From positions 3,722,501 to 3,786,500 of the forward strand of contig NZ_BLJF01000001.1 in the NCBI RefSeq assembly GCF_009932335.1: a stretch of DNA of 64,000 nt, read 5' to 3'. The first letter of the stretch is position 1. The number at the start of each line of letters is the position of its first letter. The notes below the pieces were generated by a model, which was given only the letters and a program-made list of their open reading frames with translations, did not search any database and had not been told where the DNA came from. Of the stretch, positions 9,605-18,375 are shown piece after piece. Position numbers and translations under genes: made by a program. Origin of the DNA: Pseudomonas asiatica. GTDB lineage: Bacteria; Pseudomonadota; Gammaproteobacteria; Pseudomonadales; Pseudomonadaceae.

Positions 9605-9633
9605 TGGTGGGAAGGATAAAGCGGAAACGATTA

Positions 9634-9647
9634 ATTAGCTAGCTAAT
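9634..9647. promoter_or_regulatory. SlyA/MarR-like operator palindrome
   Basis: ATTAGCTAGCTAAT is a perfect 14-bp palindrome 30-43 bases upstream of the FUSC start codon. Its core, TTAGCTAGCTAA, differs by one base from the known SlyA consensus TTAGCAAGCTAA. No MarR gene lies beside it, so the regulator would act in trans. Confidence 0.55.
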
Positions 9648-9672
9648 CATCTTTATAAGAGGTGCAGATGGT

Positions 9673-9757
9673 CCTGTCCCGGCCCTTTCGCAGCACAAGG
9701 CTGCTCCTACAGAAACTGTGTAGGAGCAGCCTTGTGCTGCGAAAGGGCCGGGACAGG
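9673..9757. repeat. REP/BIME inverted pair, 39-bp perfect arms
   Basis: Two 39-base arms (9673-9711 and 9719-9757) are exact reverse complements around a 7-base loop. They carry the GCAGCACAAGGCTGCTCCTAC type of Pseudomonas REP. It lies between the FUSC promoter region and ccoM. Confidence 0.9.
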
Positions 9758-9834
9758 CGACACAAAAATTGCAGGCAAAAAAATGGGCGACCGAAGTCGC
9801 CCTAAATGCCTTGCGTGCTCGTGTACCCGGAAGG

Positions 9835-9951
9835 TCAGCGCGGTTTGCGCTTGTTCGAGTCCTTCCAGATGAAAATGCCCAGACCGGCAAAGAATGCGAC
9901 CATCAACCCGACCGTTACCACTCCGGCGATAACCACGTTGTCGAAGAACAT
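9835..9951 (-). CDS. ccoM: CcoM-like small subunit of cbb3 cytochrome oxidase
   Basis: 38 residues, too short for usual gene calling: MFFDNVVIAGVVTVGLMV begins it, a single membrane helix runs to about residue 29, and it ends IWKDSNKRKPR. This matches my memory of CcoM, the extra single-helix subunit found in the P. stutzeri cbb3 oxidase structure, which helps assembly and stability. A strong ribosome site GGGAGG precedes ATG 9951. It is not linked to ccoNOQP here. A near-perfect ANR/FNR-type box is 68-81 bases upstream of the start codon, which fits control by low oxygen, as for cbb3 operons. Family call is by resemblance, not alignment. Confidence 0.8.
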   Translation of the reverse strand: MFFDNVVIAGVVTVGLMVAFFAGLGIFIWKDSNKRKPR

Positions 9952-10018
9952 GCTGGCCTCCCCATTCGTTTGCCGTTGTCCGATGGGTGCAAGTTAACCA
10001 ATGTGGAGGCGGGGAAAA

Positions 10019-10032
10019 TTGATCGGTGTCAA
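10019..10032. promoter_or_regulatory. Candidate ANR (FNR-type) box upstream of ccoM
   Basis: TTGATCGGTGTCAA matches TTGATnnnnATCAA at nine of ten positions. If it sits at -41.5, transcription would start near 9984 and a weak -10 (TAACTT on the minus strand, 9991-9996) is in about the right place, leaving a short leader before ATG 9951. Confidence 0.6.
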
Positions 10033-10069
10033 TGGTGCCCGGGGCCGGGCACGCGAGGCGAGTGCAGGG

Positions 10070-10083
10070 TTGACCTGCGTCAA
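10070..10083. promoter_or_regulatory. Second candidate ANR-type box
   Basis: TTGACCTGCGTCAA is a perfect TTGAC-N4-GTCAA dyad, 51 bases from the first box centre to centre. It lies just past the stop codon of the small Lys-rich gene. It could be a second, upstream site for the ccoM promoter. Confidence 0.45.
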
Positions 10084-10086
10084 GTT

Positions 10087-10248
10087 TCAGCGCTTCTTCG
10101 GCTTGCCCTTGGGCTTCTTTTTCTTGGCACTGTTCAACGGCAGGGCCTGCTCGAACGCATTGCGCATTTCGTTCAGGCGCTTTTCCTTGAGGTCGTGGAC
10201 GCGCTTGGCGCGTTCGGCATCGAAATCGATGAGGTTGTCTTGGCTCAT
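10087..10248 (-). CDS. Small Lys-rich conserved protein of unknown function
   Basis: 53 residues: MSQDNLIDFDAERAKRVHDL then a helix rich in charge (KEKRLNEMRNAFEQAL) and a very basic tail with KKKKPKGKPKKR. Codon use is typical of the neighbourhood. I do not know its role; the basic tail suggests RNA, DNA or membrane-surface contact, which is only inference. It lies 135 bases upstream of ccoM on the same strand, separated by two ANR-like boxes, and 67 bases downstream of the 109-residue gene. Confidence 0.7.
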   Translation of the reverse strand: MSQDNLIDFDAERAKRVHDLKEKRLNEMRNAFEQALPLNSAKKKKPKGKPKKR

Positions 10249-10315
10249 GGGTGGGCTCGACGATCAACTGAGACTTGCATGATGAAGCCAGGCGCTGGCG
10301 CTGACCAGCCCCATG

Positions 10316-10645
10316 TCAGACTTCGATGTCCACCAGCAGCCCCTGGCGTACATGCTCGCCCATCAACGGCGCCACCGGCACGGTATTGTCGGCGTTGACC
10401 TCGTCACCCGGCATTGCACTGTAGCGTTCGTCCTCGCCCTTCTGCCGACGTTGCTGCTGGCGGCGCTGCTCGTCGCGCAGCAGCAGCGCCTGCTCCTGCG
10501 GGTCACGCTGCTGCTTGAGGTCGATGGCACTTTCACCGGATGCAGGCTGGGTCGGCACCACCGGCTTGATGTCGGGTGTCGGCTTGACCGGGTCCTGTTG
10601 CGAGGTCACCGGGGCGGCACTGAGCGGAATGATCGGTGGCAGCAT
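10316..10645 (-). CDS. Conserved Pseudomonas protein of unknown function
   Basis: 109 residues: MLPPIIPLSAAPVTSQQDPV, a low-complexity Pro/Gln/Lys-rich stretch, then a strongly charged helix (QALLLRDEQRRQQQRRQKGEDERY) and a C-terminus ending LLVDIEV. Similar proteins in Pseudomonas genomes have been labelled aspartate-semialdehyde dehydrogenase, but nothing here resembles that enzyme: it is far too short and has no Rossmann motif. Function unknown. It sits between the lipoprotein gene and the small basic gene, all on the minus strand. Confidence 0.75.
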   Translation of the reverse strand: MLPPIIPLSAAPVTSQQDPVKPTPDIKPVVPTQPASGESAIDLKQQRDPQEQALLLRDEQRRQQQRRQKGEDERYSAMPGDEVNADNTVPVAPLMGEHVRQGLLVDIEV

Positions 10646-10708
10646 GGACGTTCTCCTATGCCCCCTGTATCGGCAGGCGCGGGTTTACCTTGATGGCATG
10701 CACAACAC

Positions 10709-11404
10709 TTATTCGGCTTCGTCGTCAGGGTTGTCGTCGCTTGGCGGGCTGGCCTCACTCCAGGGCCGCTTATACACCTGCTGCCAGACCGCGTCCATGT
10801 GCTCGCGCAGCACCTGCGGCGCGCCCTTGAGCGAGGCGCTGTCCTCACGCTCACCGCCGATCGGCTCTTCACCTGCCGGGGTGATCAGCGACTGGCCGGT
10901 GATGCTGTAGCTGGCCTGCCCTTCGCGCATCTCGATGGCGATGTCGTGCGGGTCGATGCCACCGCCACAGAATGCGTGGCTGGCAACCGTCACCTCGGCG
11001 ACGCCGTCCTTGTTCAGGTCGCCGACATCGCTGACGTCGTTATAGAAGTCCACATCCAGGTCCAGGCCCGGGCAGGTGGTTTCCTGTTCGATCTGCCAGC
11101 GCGCCTTGAAAGCGTCATTTTCGGCCTTGCGCCCGTACAGCGTGGCCTTGAGTACAACCTTGTCAACTTCCTGCTCGCTTTCCGGGTCGCTGGCCTGGCC
11201 ATCGCTGCGGCTCAACACCAGCAGGCCTTCACCGTCGCGGTCAAGAAAGTGCACGCTCTTGATCGGCGTCTGCACGCCCAGCACCTCGAGCTGCTCGATC
11301 GGGATGGCGGGCAAGGTCTCGAAGTTTTTCTGCTCGCAGGCGGCCAGCAGCAACAGGCTGCCCACGGCCATCGAAGCGCTGATCCAGCGGTGCTTGGCAG
11401 ACAT
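10709..11404 (-). CDS. Putative lipoprotein with an FG-GAP-like DxNxDG segment
   Basis: 231 residues. A signal peptide ends in the lipobox LLAAC, so it should be a lipid-anchored envelope protein. The middle has DVSDVGDLNKDGVAEVTV, the calcium-binding DxNxDG pattern seen in FG-GAP/VCBS-like repeats and in the M949_RS01915-type proteins. The C-terminus is acidic (DDNPDDEAE). It is divergent from rapA, with 161 bases between. Function unknown. Confidence 0.75.
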   Translation of the reverse strand: MSAKHRWISASMAVGSLLLLAACEQKNFETLPAIPIEQLEVLGVQTPIKSVHFLDRDGEGLLVLSRSDGQASDPESEQEVDKVVLKATLYGRKAENDAFKARWQIEQETTCPGLDLDVDFYNDVSDVGDLNKDGVAEVTVASHAFCGGGIDPHDIAIEMREGQASYSITGQSLITPAGEEPIGGEREDSASLKGAPQVLREHMDAVWQQVYKRPWSEASPPSDDNPDDEAE

Positions 11405-11565
11405 GTTGATCCGGAGCCCTCGTCGGCAGCACGGTGGGGGACGATGAAGCGGCTAGACTGTTGCTACCTATCGCACTTCGGCACCTTTCGATGCGCTCGG
11501 CACTTTGGTCTGACCGGCCGATCCGTTAACATAACCGGCTTTTTCATCGCGGGAGTTCAGGCAGT

Positions 11566-14412
11566 ATGGCGCAGCAGTATCAACCGGGGCAACGCTGGAT
11601 CAGCGACAGCGAAGCCGAGCTCGGCCTGGGTACCATCCTGGCGCAGGATGGCCGCCTGTTGACCGTGCTCTACCCGGCCACTGGCGACACCCGCCAGTAT
11701 TCCCTGCGCAATGCGCCGCTGACCCGCGTGCGCTTCTCGCCAGGTGACCAGATCACCCACTTCGAAGGCTGGAAGTTGACCGTGCGCGAGGTCGAGGACA
11801 TCGACGGGCTGATGGTCTACCACGGCCTGGACGGGCAGAACCAGCCGCGCACCCTGCCAGAAACCCAGTTGTCGAACTTCATCCAGTTCCGCCTGGCCAG
11901 CGACCGCCTGTTCGCCGGGCAGATCGACCCGCTGTCGTGGTTCAGCCTGCGCTACAACACCCTGCAGCACACCAGCAAGCAGATGCAGTCGGCGCTGTGG
12001 GGCCTGGGCGGCTGCCGTGCCCAACCCATCGCCCACCAGTTGCACATCGCCCGCGAAGTCGCCGACCGCAGCGCGCCGCGCGTCTTGCTGGCCGACGAAG
12101 TAGGCCTGGGCAAAACCATCGAAGCCGGCCTGGTGATCCACCGCCAGCTGCTGTCTGGCCGCGCCAGCCGCGTACTGATCCTGGTACCGGAAAACCTCCA
12201 GCACCAGTGGCTGGTGGAAATGCGCCGCCGCTTCAACCTGCAGGTGGCCTTGTTCGACGCTGAGCGTTTCATCGAAAGCGATGCCAGCAACCCGTTCGAG
12301 GATGCCCAGCTGGCGCTGGTGGCCCTGGAGTGGCTGGTAGAAGACGAAAAGGCCCAGGACGCGCTGTTCGCCGCTGGCTGGGACCTGATGGTGGTGGACG
12401 AAGCCCACCACCTTGTCTGGCACGAAGACCAGGTAAGCGCCGAATACGGCCTGGTCGAACAGCTGGCCCAGGTGATCCCGGGCGTGCTGCTGCTCACCGC
12501 CACCCCCGAGCAGCTCGGCCAGGACAGTCACTTCGCCCGCCTGCGCCTGCTCGACCCCAACCGTTTCCACGACCTGGCCGCCTTCCGCGCCGAGAGCGAG
12601 CACTATCGCCCGGTGGCCGAAGCCGTACAGGAACTGCTCGACGAAGGCCGCCTGTCGCCCAAGGCCCACGCCACCATCCAGGGCTTCCTGGGTGCCGAAG
12701 GCGAAGCCTTGCTGGCTGCGGTCAGCGACGGCGATACCCAGGCCAGCGCGCGCCTGATCCGTGAGCTGCTCGACCGCCACGGCACCGGCCGCGTGCTATT
12801 CCGTAACACCCGCGCGGCGATCCAGGGCTTCCCTGAGCGCCAGCTGCACCCTTACCCACTGGCGACGCCCGAGCAGTACCGCGACCTGCCAGCCGGCGAA
12901 CATGCCGAGCTGTACCCGGAAGTCGCCTTCCAGGCCCAGGGCGAGGTGGCCGATGACGAGCGCTGGTGGCGTTTCGACCCGCGCGTCGACTGGCTGATCG
13001 ACACCCTGAAGATGCTCAAGCGTACCAAGGTGCTGGTGATCTGCGCCCATGCCGAAACCGCGATGGACCTGGAGGACGCCCTGCGCGTGCGCTCCGGCAT
13101 CCCGGCCTCGGTGTTCCATGAGGGCATGAGCATCCTCGAACGCGACCGCGCCGCCGCCTACTTCGCTGACGAAGAGTTCGGCGCGCAGGTGCTGATCTGC
13201 TCCGAGATCGGCAGTGAAGGCCGCAACTTCCAGTTTGCCCACCATCTGGTGATGTTCGACCTGCCAGCGCACCCCGACCTGCTCGAACAGCGCATCGGCC
13301 GCCTCGACCGTATCGGCCAGAAGCACACCATCCAGCTGCATATCCCGTACCTGCAGGACAGCCCGCAAGAGCGCCTGTTCCAGTGGTACCACGAAGGCCT
13401 CAACGCCTTCCTCAACACCTGCCCTACCGGCAACGCCCTGCAACATCAGTTCGGCCCGCGCCTGCTGCCACTGCTTGAAGGTGGCGAAAGCAAGGCCTGG
13501 GAAGCCCTGGTGGCCGACGCCCGCAGCGAACGCGAACGCCTGGAAGCCGAACTGCATACCGGCCGTGACCGTCTGCTGGAGCTCAACTCCGGCGGTGCCG
13601 GCGAAGGCCAGGCGCTGGTCGAGGACATTCTCGAACAGGACGACCAGTTCGCCCTGCCGATCTACATGGAAACCCTGTTCGACGCCTTCGGCATCGACAG
13701 CGAAGACCATTCCGAGAACGCCCTGATCCTCAAGCCGAGCGAAAAGATGCTCGACGCCAGCTTCCCGCTGGGTGACGACGAAGGCGTGACCATCACCTAC
13801 GACCGTGGCCAGGCGCTGTCGCGCGAGGACATGCAGTTCCTCACCTGGGAACACCCGATGGTACAAGGCGGCATGGACCTGGTGCTGTCCGGCTCGATGG
13901 GCAACACCGCCGTGGCGCTGATCAAGAACAAGGCGCTCAAACCCGGGACCGTGCTGCTTGAAATGCTGTTCGTCAGCGAGGTGGTGGCACCGCGCAGCCT
14001 GCAACTGGGGCGTTACCTGCCACCGGCGGCATTGCGCTGCCTGCTCGATGCCAACGGCAACGACCTGGCGTCCCGCGTGGCCTTCGAAACCCTCAACGAC
14101 CAGCTGGAAAGCGTGCCACGCGCCAGCGCCAACAAGTTCGTCCAGGCCCAGCGTGACGTGCTGGCCCAGCGCATCGGCAGCGGCGAGGCCAAGGTCATGC
14201 CGGCCCACGTCGAGCGCGTGGCCGAGGCCCAGCGCCGCCTGACAGCGGAGGCCGACGAAGAACTGGCCCGTCTGGTCGCCCTGCAAGCGGTCAACCCGAG
14301 CGTGCGCGACAGCGAGATCGAAGCGCTGCGCAAGCAGCGTGAAGAGGGCCTGGCGATGCTGGAAAAGGCCGCCTTGCGCCTGGAAGCCATTCGCGTGCTG
14401 GTGGCTGGCTAG
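11566..14412 (+). CDS. rapA: RNA polymerase-associated ATPase RapA
   Basis: 948 residues, close to the E. coli protein (968). N-terminal Tudor-like domains ([22 protein letters not shown]) precede a SWI2/SNF2 ATPase: Walker A in [13 protein letters not shown], the DEAH box DEAHHLVW, and in lobe 2 [14 protein letters not shown] with [11 protein letters not shown] (motif VI). RapA binds core RNA polymerase and uses ATP to free stalled enzyme so that it can be reused. It is a single gene here, divergent from the lipoprotein gene and followed by a REP pair. Confidence 0.97.
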   Translation: MAQQYQPGQRWISDSEAELGLGTILAQDGRLLTVLYPATGDTRQYSLRNAPLTRVRFSPGDQITHFEGWKLTVREVEDIDGLMVYHGLDGQNQPRTLPETQLSNFIQFRLASDRLFAGQIDPLSWFSLRYNTLQHTSKQMQSALWGLGGCRAQPIAHQLHIAREVADRSAPRVLLADEVGLGKTIEAGLVIHRQLLSGRASRVLILVPENLQHQWLVEMRRRFNLQVALFDAERFIESDASNPFEDAQLALVALEWLVEDEKAQDALFAAGWDLMVVDEAHHLVWHEDQVSAEYGLVEQLAQVIPGVLLLTATPEQLGQDSHFARLRLLDPNRFHDLAAFRAESEHYRPVAEAVQELLDEGRLSPKAHATIQGFLGAEGEALLAAVSDGDTQASARLIRELLDRHGTGRVLFRNTRAAIQGFPERQLHPYPLATPEQYRDLPAGEHAELYPEVAFQAQGEVADDERWWRFDPRVDWLIDTLKMLKRTKVLVICAHAETAMDLEDALRVRSGIPASVFHEGMSILERDRAAAYFADEEFGAQVLICSEIGSEGRNFQFAHHLVMFDLPAHPDLLEQRIGRLDRIGQKHTIQLHIPYLQDSPQERLFQWYHEGLNAFLNTCPTGNALQHQFGPRLLPLLEGGESKAWEALVADARSERERLEAELHTGRDRLLELNSGGAGEGQALVEDILEQDDQFALPIYMETLFDAFGIDSEDHSENALILKPSEKMLDASFPLGDDEGVTITYDRGQALSREDMQFLTWEHPMVQGGMDLVLSGSMGNTAVALIKNKALKPGTVLLEMLFVSEVVAPRSLQLGRYLPPAALRCLLDANGNDLASRVAFETLNDQLESVPRASANKFVQAQRDVLAQRIGSGEAKVMPAHVERVAEAQRRLTAEADEELARLVALQAVNPSVRDSEIEALRKQREEGLAMLEKAALRLEAIRVLVAG

Positions 14413-14428
14413 TCTTTCCCCGCACCCG

Positions 14429-14541
14429 TGTAGGAGCGGCCTTGTGTCGCGATGGGCTGCGCAGCAGCCCCAGCATTTTTGCGGTAGTGCAGAAATCTGG
14501 GGCTGCTGCGCAGCCCATCGCGACACAAGGCCGCTCCTACA
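14429..14541. repeat. REP/BIME inverted pair after rapA
   Basis: 44-base arms (14429-14472, 14498-14541) are exact reverse complements of the TGTAGGAGCGGCCTTGTGTC family, around a 25-base loop. It may form a very stable transcript hairpin after rapA. Confidence 0.9.
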
Positions 14542-14703
14542 AATGCGAGCCAATATTCTTGGCGGCGATTGATTCCATAACCAAATCGTAGGAATCAATG
14601 TGCCATTAGTCAGGAAGGCTTAAACACCTCTTCCTATACTGCCTCTGGACAGTCTGCACAGGGTTCAGCGCAGACGAGTGAAAACTCGATCATGAGGCAT
14701 TCC

Positions 14704-16968
14704 ATGGAATGGCTGGGGCTGCAACTGTTCGCCGACCTGCCGGCAACCGGGCGCATCGTCATCGATTGCCGGCATGAACCGTTCCTGGTTCTGCTTGCCT
14801 ACCTCGTCGCCTGTGCGGCCTGCTTCGCCACGCTGGACATGGCCGAGCGACAATCCCACAGCGAAGACCCCACCGCCCACCGACAATGGAACATGCTCGG
14901 TGCCTGCTGCCTGGCAGGTGGCATCTGGGCCATGCATTTCATCAGCATGCTGGCCTTCCGGGCACCAGTGGAAGTGCACTACGACGCGTCCCTGACCATC
15001 CTTTCGCTGCTCATCGCACTGGCCGTCGCCTGGCTGGCCATGCACAGCCTCGACCGCAGCCAGATGCGCGCAATCCATTACCTGCGAAGTGCGGTACTGA
15101 TCGGCCTGGGCATCATCCTGATGCACTTCGTAGGCATGGCCGCCCTGGAAACCGGTGCCCGCCAGTACTACCAGACCGGCCTGCTGCTGGCCTCGGCCAC
15201 CATTGCCCTGCTCACCAGCCTGACCGCGCTATACCTGGCCCGCTACTTCCGGCAGGGCAGCGGTACCTTGCACCAGGCCATGAAGTACGGCGCCAGCCTG
15301 CTGATGGCTGGTGGTATCGTTGCCACCCACTTTACCGCGATGTCGGCCATGACCCTGGTCATCCCGGCCGACACCGCCCTGCGCCTGCCCTCTGGCGACA
15401 ACAGCCTGCAACTGGCACTGGGCATCGGCTTCATCACCATGCTGATCAGTGCTGCCAGCATCAGTACCGCACTGGCCGACAAGAAGCTGCAAAGCAAGGA
15501 GCACGACCTGCGCCGGGTCAGCGTGCTGCTCAGCCAACTGGACCAGGCCCGCGCTTCGCTGCAGCAGGCCGCGCACTACGACGCCCTGACCAACCTGGTC
15601 AACCGCCGCGGTTTCAACCAGGTGTTCGCCGAACGCCTGGCCGAGCACCAGGCCACGCAAAGCCACCTGGCGGTGATGTTCCTCGACATCGACCATTTCA
15701 AGCGCATAAACGACAGCCTCGGTCACGACGCCGGCGACGAACTGCTCAAAGTGATCGCCGGACACATCAAGGCCGCCACCCGAAACCGCGACCTGGTCGC
15801 ACGCCTGGGCGGCGACGAGTTCTGCGTGGTCACCAGCCTCACAAACCGCGACGAAGCCCGCCACCTGGCCCAGCGCATCATGCAGAGGATGAAAGAGCCC
15901 ATAAACCTGGGCGGCCGGCGCATGGTCATGACCACCAGCATCGGCATCAGCATCTTCCCCGACGACGGCACCACCGCCGAAGAGCTGCTCAAGCATGCAG
16001 ACCTTGCCCTGTACCAGTCCAAGGGTAACGGGCGCAACAGCCTGAACTTCTTCAACGACAGCCTGAAGACCCAGGCCTCGATTGCTCTGCAACTGGAAGA
16101 GGAACTGCGGGTGGCGCTGCTCGAGGAACATGGGCTATGCGTGCACTACCAGCCGATCTTCGACCTGCGCAGCAGGCAAGTGGCCAAACTTGAGGCCCTG
16201 GTGCGCTGGCAACACCCGCAACACGGCCTGCTCGGGCCCGATCGTTTTGTCGCCATCGCCGAGGCCAACGGGCTGATCATCGACCTCGATCTGTGGGTGC
16301 TGCGCCACGCCTGCGCCGACCTGGCCTATCTGCAGCGCCACGGTCATGGAAACCTCAAGGTCACGGTCAATTGTTCGGCCGTCACCCTCAGTCACGACGA
16401 ACTGCCCAACGAAGTGGAAAAGGCGCTGTTCCACGCCGGGCTCGCACCCCGACAGCTGGAACTGGAAGTGACCGAGAACGCCTTGATGGGTGACATCCAG
16501 CGCACGGTAAACCTGCTCACGCGCATACGCGCCCTGGGCGTGGCGCTGTCGATCGATGACTTCGGCACCGGCTACTCGTCGCTGGCCTACCTCAAGCGCC
16601 TGCCGCTGGACGTGCTTAAGGTCGACCGCAGCTTCCTGCAGGATGTGCCGGGCAGCCAGAAGGATCGCGAAATTGTCCAGGCGATCATCGTCATGGCGCA
16701 TACCCTGCATCTGCAGGTGGTCAGCGAGGGCGTGGAAACCGCCGAACAGCTGGCGTTTCTCCAAGCCCACGGCTGCGACTACCTGCAGGGCTACCTGCTG
16801 GGCCGCCCGGAGCCGCTTGCCGAACTACGCTCGCTACTGGAGCAGGTTCGGCACAAGGGCGGCGTGTTCAGCCCTTGCTGCGATACAGCTCAACCAGGGT
16901 CGCCGGATCCTTTTGCAGGTACCCCTGGCTTGCGTGCAGGCGCATCAATTGTGCGGCAAGGCCACTGA
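14704..16968 (+). CDS. MHYT-GGDEF-EAL c-di-GMP protein (MucR-like)
   Basis: 754 residues. Seven membrane helices carry the MHYT sensor, with the repeated motifs MHFISML, MHFVGMA and THFTAMS proposed to bind copper and sense a gas such as O2, CO or NO. Then come a GGDEF domain (RLGGDEF with RNRD five residues before it) and an EAL domain (LEALVRW, ENAL, DDFGTGYSS). This is the architecture of P. aeruginosa MucR, which links c-di-GMP to alginate and NO response. I chose ATG 14704 because GAGG lies six bases upstream; ATG 14692 is also in frame. The last 34 codons overlap the convergent oxidoreductase gene by 101 bases, which gives an unusual tail rich in Pro, Gly and Cys. Confidence 0.92.
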   Translation: MEWLGLQLFADLPATGRIVIDCRHEPFLVLLAYLVACAACFATLDMAERQSHSEDPTAHRQWNMLGACCLAGGIWAMHFISMLAFRAPVEVHYDASLTILSLLIALAVAWLAMHSLDRSQMRAIHYLRSAVLIGLGIILMHFVGMAALETGARQYYQTGLLLASATIALLTSLTALYLARYFRQGSGTLHQAMKYGASLLMAGGIVATHFTAMSAMTLVIPADTALRLPSGDNSLQLALGIGFITMLISAASISTALADKKLQSKEHDLRRVSVLLSQLDQARASLQQAAHYDALTNLVNRRGFNQVFAERLAEHQATQSHLAVMFLDIDHFKRINDSLGHDAGDELLKVIAGHIKAATRNRDLVARLGGDEFCVVTSLTNRDEARHLAQRIMQRMKEPINLGGRRMVMTTSIGISIFPDDGTTAEELLKHADLALYQSKGNGRNSLNFFNDSLKTQASIALQLEEELRVALLEEHGLCVHYQPIFDLRSRQVAKLEALVRWQHPQHGLLGPDRFVAIAEANGLIIDLDLWVLRHACADLAYLQRHGHGNLKVTVNCSAVTLSHDELPNEVEKALFHAGLAPRQLELEVTENALMGDIQRTVNLLTRIRALGVALSIDDFGTGYSSLAYLKRLPLDVLKVDRSFLQDVPGSQKDREIVQAIIVMAHTLHLQVVSEGVETAEQLAFLQAHGCDYLQGYLLGRPEPLAELRSLLEQVRHKGGVFSPCCDTAQPGSPDPFAGTPGLRAGASIVRQGH

Positions 16969-17755
16969 GCGGCGTCGCCGAGCCTTGCTCGCGGGAGAAT
17001 TTGACCGCGCCATCGAGGTCCTTGAGCAGCGTGCGCACATGCCACTTGATCGGCTCGAAGCGGCTCTCGGCCATTTGCGGAGCGAGGATCTGCAACGGTC
17101 TGGAGTCGGCAAAACCGCCCGCCAGCGCTTCGGCGATCAGCGTCGCGTCGACACCGGACTGTTCAGCCAAGGCAACCACTTCGGCGATTACCAGAGCATT
17201 GCAGGCCACGATCATCTGGTTGCAGGCCTTGGTCACCTGGCCTGCGCCCACCGCGCCCATATGCGTCACGCGCTGGCCAAGTACCTGCAGTACCGGGCGC
17301 GCACGCGCCAGGTCGGCTGCCTCGCCACCGACCATGATCGCCAGGGTGCCGGCTTCGGCCCCGGGGGTGCCCCCGGACACTGGCGCGTCCAGCCAGGCCA
17401 TGCCGCACAGCGCTGCCAGTTCGGCGGCCATTTCACGAGTGGCGGTTGGCTCCAGGCTGGAGAAATCGACCAGTAACTGGCCGCTGCGTCCGCCCTGGGC
17501 AATGCCTTGCTCGCCGAACACCACCTCGCGGACCACGGCCGTGTCGGCCAGGCACAGCAGCACCATGTCGCTGTCGCGGCACAGTTCGGCAGGGCTGCTG
17601 GCCAGGCGCGCGCCAGCCGCGACCAGTGCAGTGCACTTGTCCGGGCTGCGGTTCCATACCGTCAGCGGGTAACCCGCTGCCAGCAGGCGCCGACACATGG
17701 GCAGGCCCATCAGGCCGATGCCGGCGAATCCAAGCGAAGGTAGTGCAGTGCTCAT
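16868..17755 (-). CDS. 3-hydroxyisobutyrate dehydrogenase-family oxidoreductase
   Basis: 295 residues. An N-terminal Rossmann motif, GFAGIGLMGLPM, begins near residue 9; the substrate-binding signature DAPVSGGTPGAEAGTL and the catalytic-lysine segment GAGQVTKACNQM mark the beta-hydroxyacid dehydrogenase family (3-hydroxyisobutyrate, tartronate semialdehyde and relatives). Which acid it uses is unclear; no valine-degradation genes adjoin it. ATG 17755 is preceded by AGGAG; the longer open frame upstream runs into a REP element. Its 3' end overlaps the c-di-GMP gene tail to tail. Confidence 0.9.
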   Translation of the reverse strand: MSTALPSLGFAGIGLMGLPMCRRLLAAGYPLTVWNRSPDKCTALVAAGARLASSPAELCRDSDMVLLCLADTAVVREVVFGEQGIAQGGRSGQLLVDFSSLEPTATREMAAELAALCGMAWLDAPVSGGTPGAEAGTLAIMVGGEAADLARARPVLQVLGQRVTHMGAVGAGQVTKACNQMIVACNALVIAEVVALAEQSGVDATLIAEALAGGFADSRPLQILAPQMAESRFEPIKWHVRTLLKDLDGAVKFSREQGSATPLSGLAAQLMRLHASQGYLQKDPATLVELYRSKG

Positions 17756-17802
17756 CAATGACTCCTGACTGGTTCGAACTTTACCCATGCGGGCCAGGAA
17801 CC

Positions 17803-17916
17803 TGTAGGAGCGGCCTTGTGTCGCGATGGGCTGCGCAGCAGCCCCAGATCTCCGCATCGATGCAAAAAATGCCGGGGCTGCTGCGCAGCCCATCGCGACA
17901 CAAGGCCGCTCCTACA
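17803..17916. repeat. REP/BIME inverted pair
   Basis: TGTAGGAGCGGCCTTGTGTC and its reverse complement bracket a 114-base element nearly identical in the arms to the one at 14429. A further fragment with GGGGCTGCTGCGCA lies at about 18030. Confidence 0.9.
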
Positions 17917-18063
17917 GGTTTCGCGTTGCCTGGCAGAACGGTGGGGCATTACGCATCCCGTAAACTGTTACCGCCACGCCGAATTGTTACTTCCCTCCAC
18001 CCGCCTTGAGCGCCTTCAAGCACCAAAACGGGGCTGCTGCGCATTTTTGCGCACCAAAAGCGA

Positions 18064-18375
18064 TCATGCCTCTGTCGGGCGCTTTGCCTGAATCACGATG
18101 AACGGCGAAACCACCACCGCCCAGATCTCTGGATCGCGGCTTTGCAGGTCCAGGGCCTGCTCGGCGGTTACCGGACCAACAGTGCCATCACTACGCCACT
18201 TGGCGAAGATCTCGCTGCGATTCTCGGCCATCGCCTCGGCAACGGCAATCAGGTCGAGGCTCGGGTCGACCCAAATCAGGTCACCCTTGGCCCAGAAACG
18301 CTCCAGCGCTTTCCACTCGATGATTGCCGTCTCGCCAAGCAATTTGGCATAGAGGGTGCTTGTTTGATCAGTCAT
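18064..18375 (-). CDS. DUF2288 family protein
   Basis: 103 residues: MTDQTSTLYAKLLGETAIIEW at the start and WAVVVSPFIVIQ near the end. This fits the DUF2288 family of small cytosolic proteins found in gamma-proteobacteria and cyanobacteria; the function is unknown. ATG 18375 is the natural start; the open frame continues upstream but that part is non-coding in character. It is divergent from braC across a 359-base gap. Confidence 0.8.
   Translation of the reverse strand: MTDQTSTLYAKLLGETAIIEWKALERFWAKGDLIWVDPSLDLIAVAEAMAENRSEIFAKWRSDGTVGPVTAEQALDLQSRDPEIWAVVVSPFIVIQAKRPTEA

Noticed and set aside
10316..10645. Aspartate-semialdehyde dehydrogenase (a label some relatives carry)
   Set aside because: 109 residues of low complexity with no Rossmann fold or catalytic Cys; the label is not supported by the sequence.
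11557..12780. 407-codon minus-strand frame over rapA start
   Set aside because: It is the shadow of the rapA N-terminus and has no domain; rapA on the plus strand is conserved and complete.
12796..14598. 600-codon open frame antisense to rapA
   Set aside because: Same codon-bias effect. It extends into the REP pair and has no ribosome site or domain.
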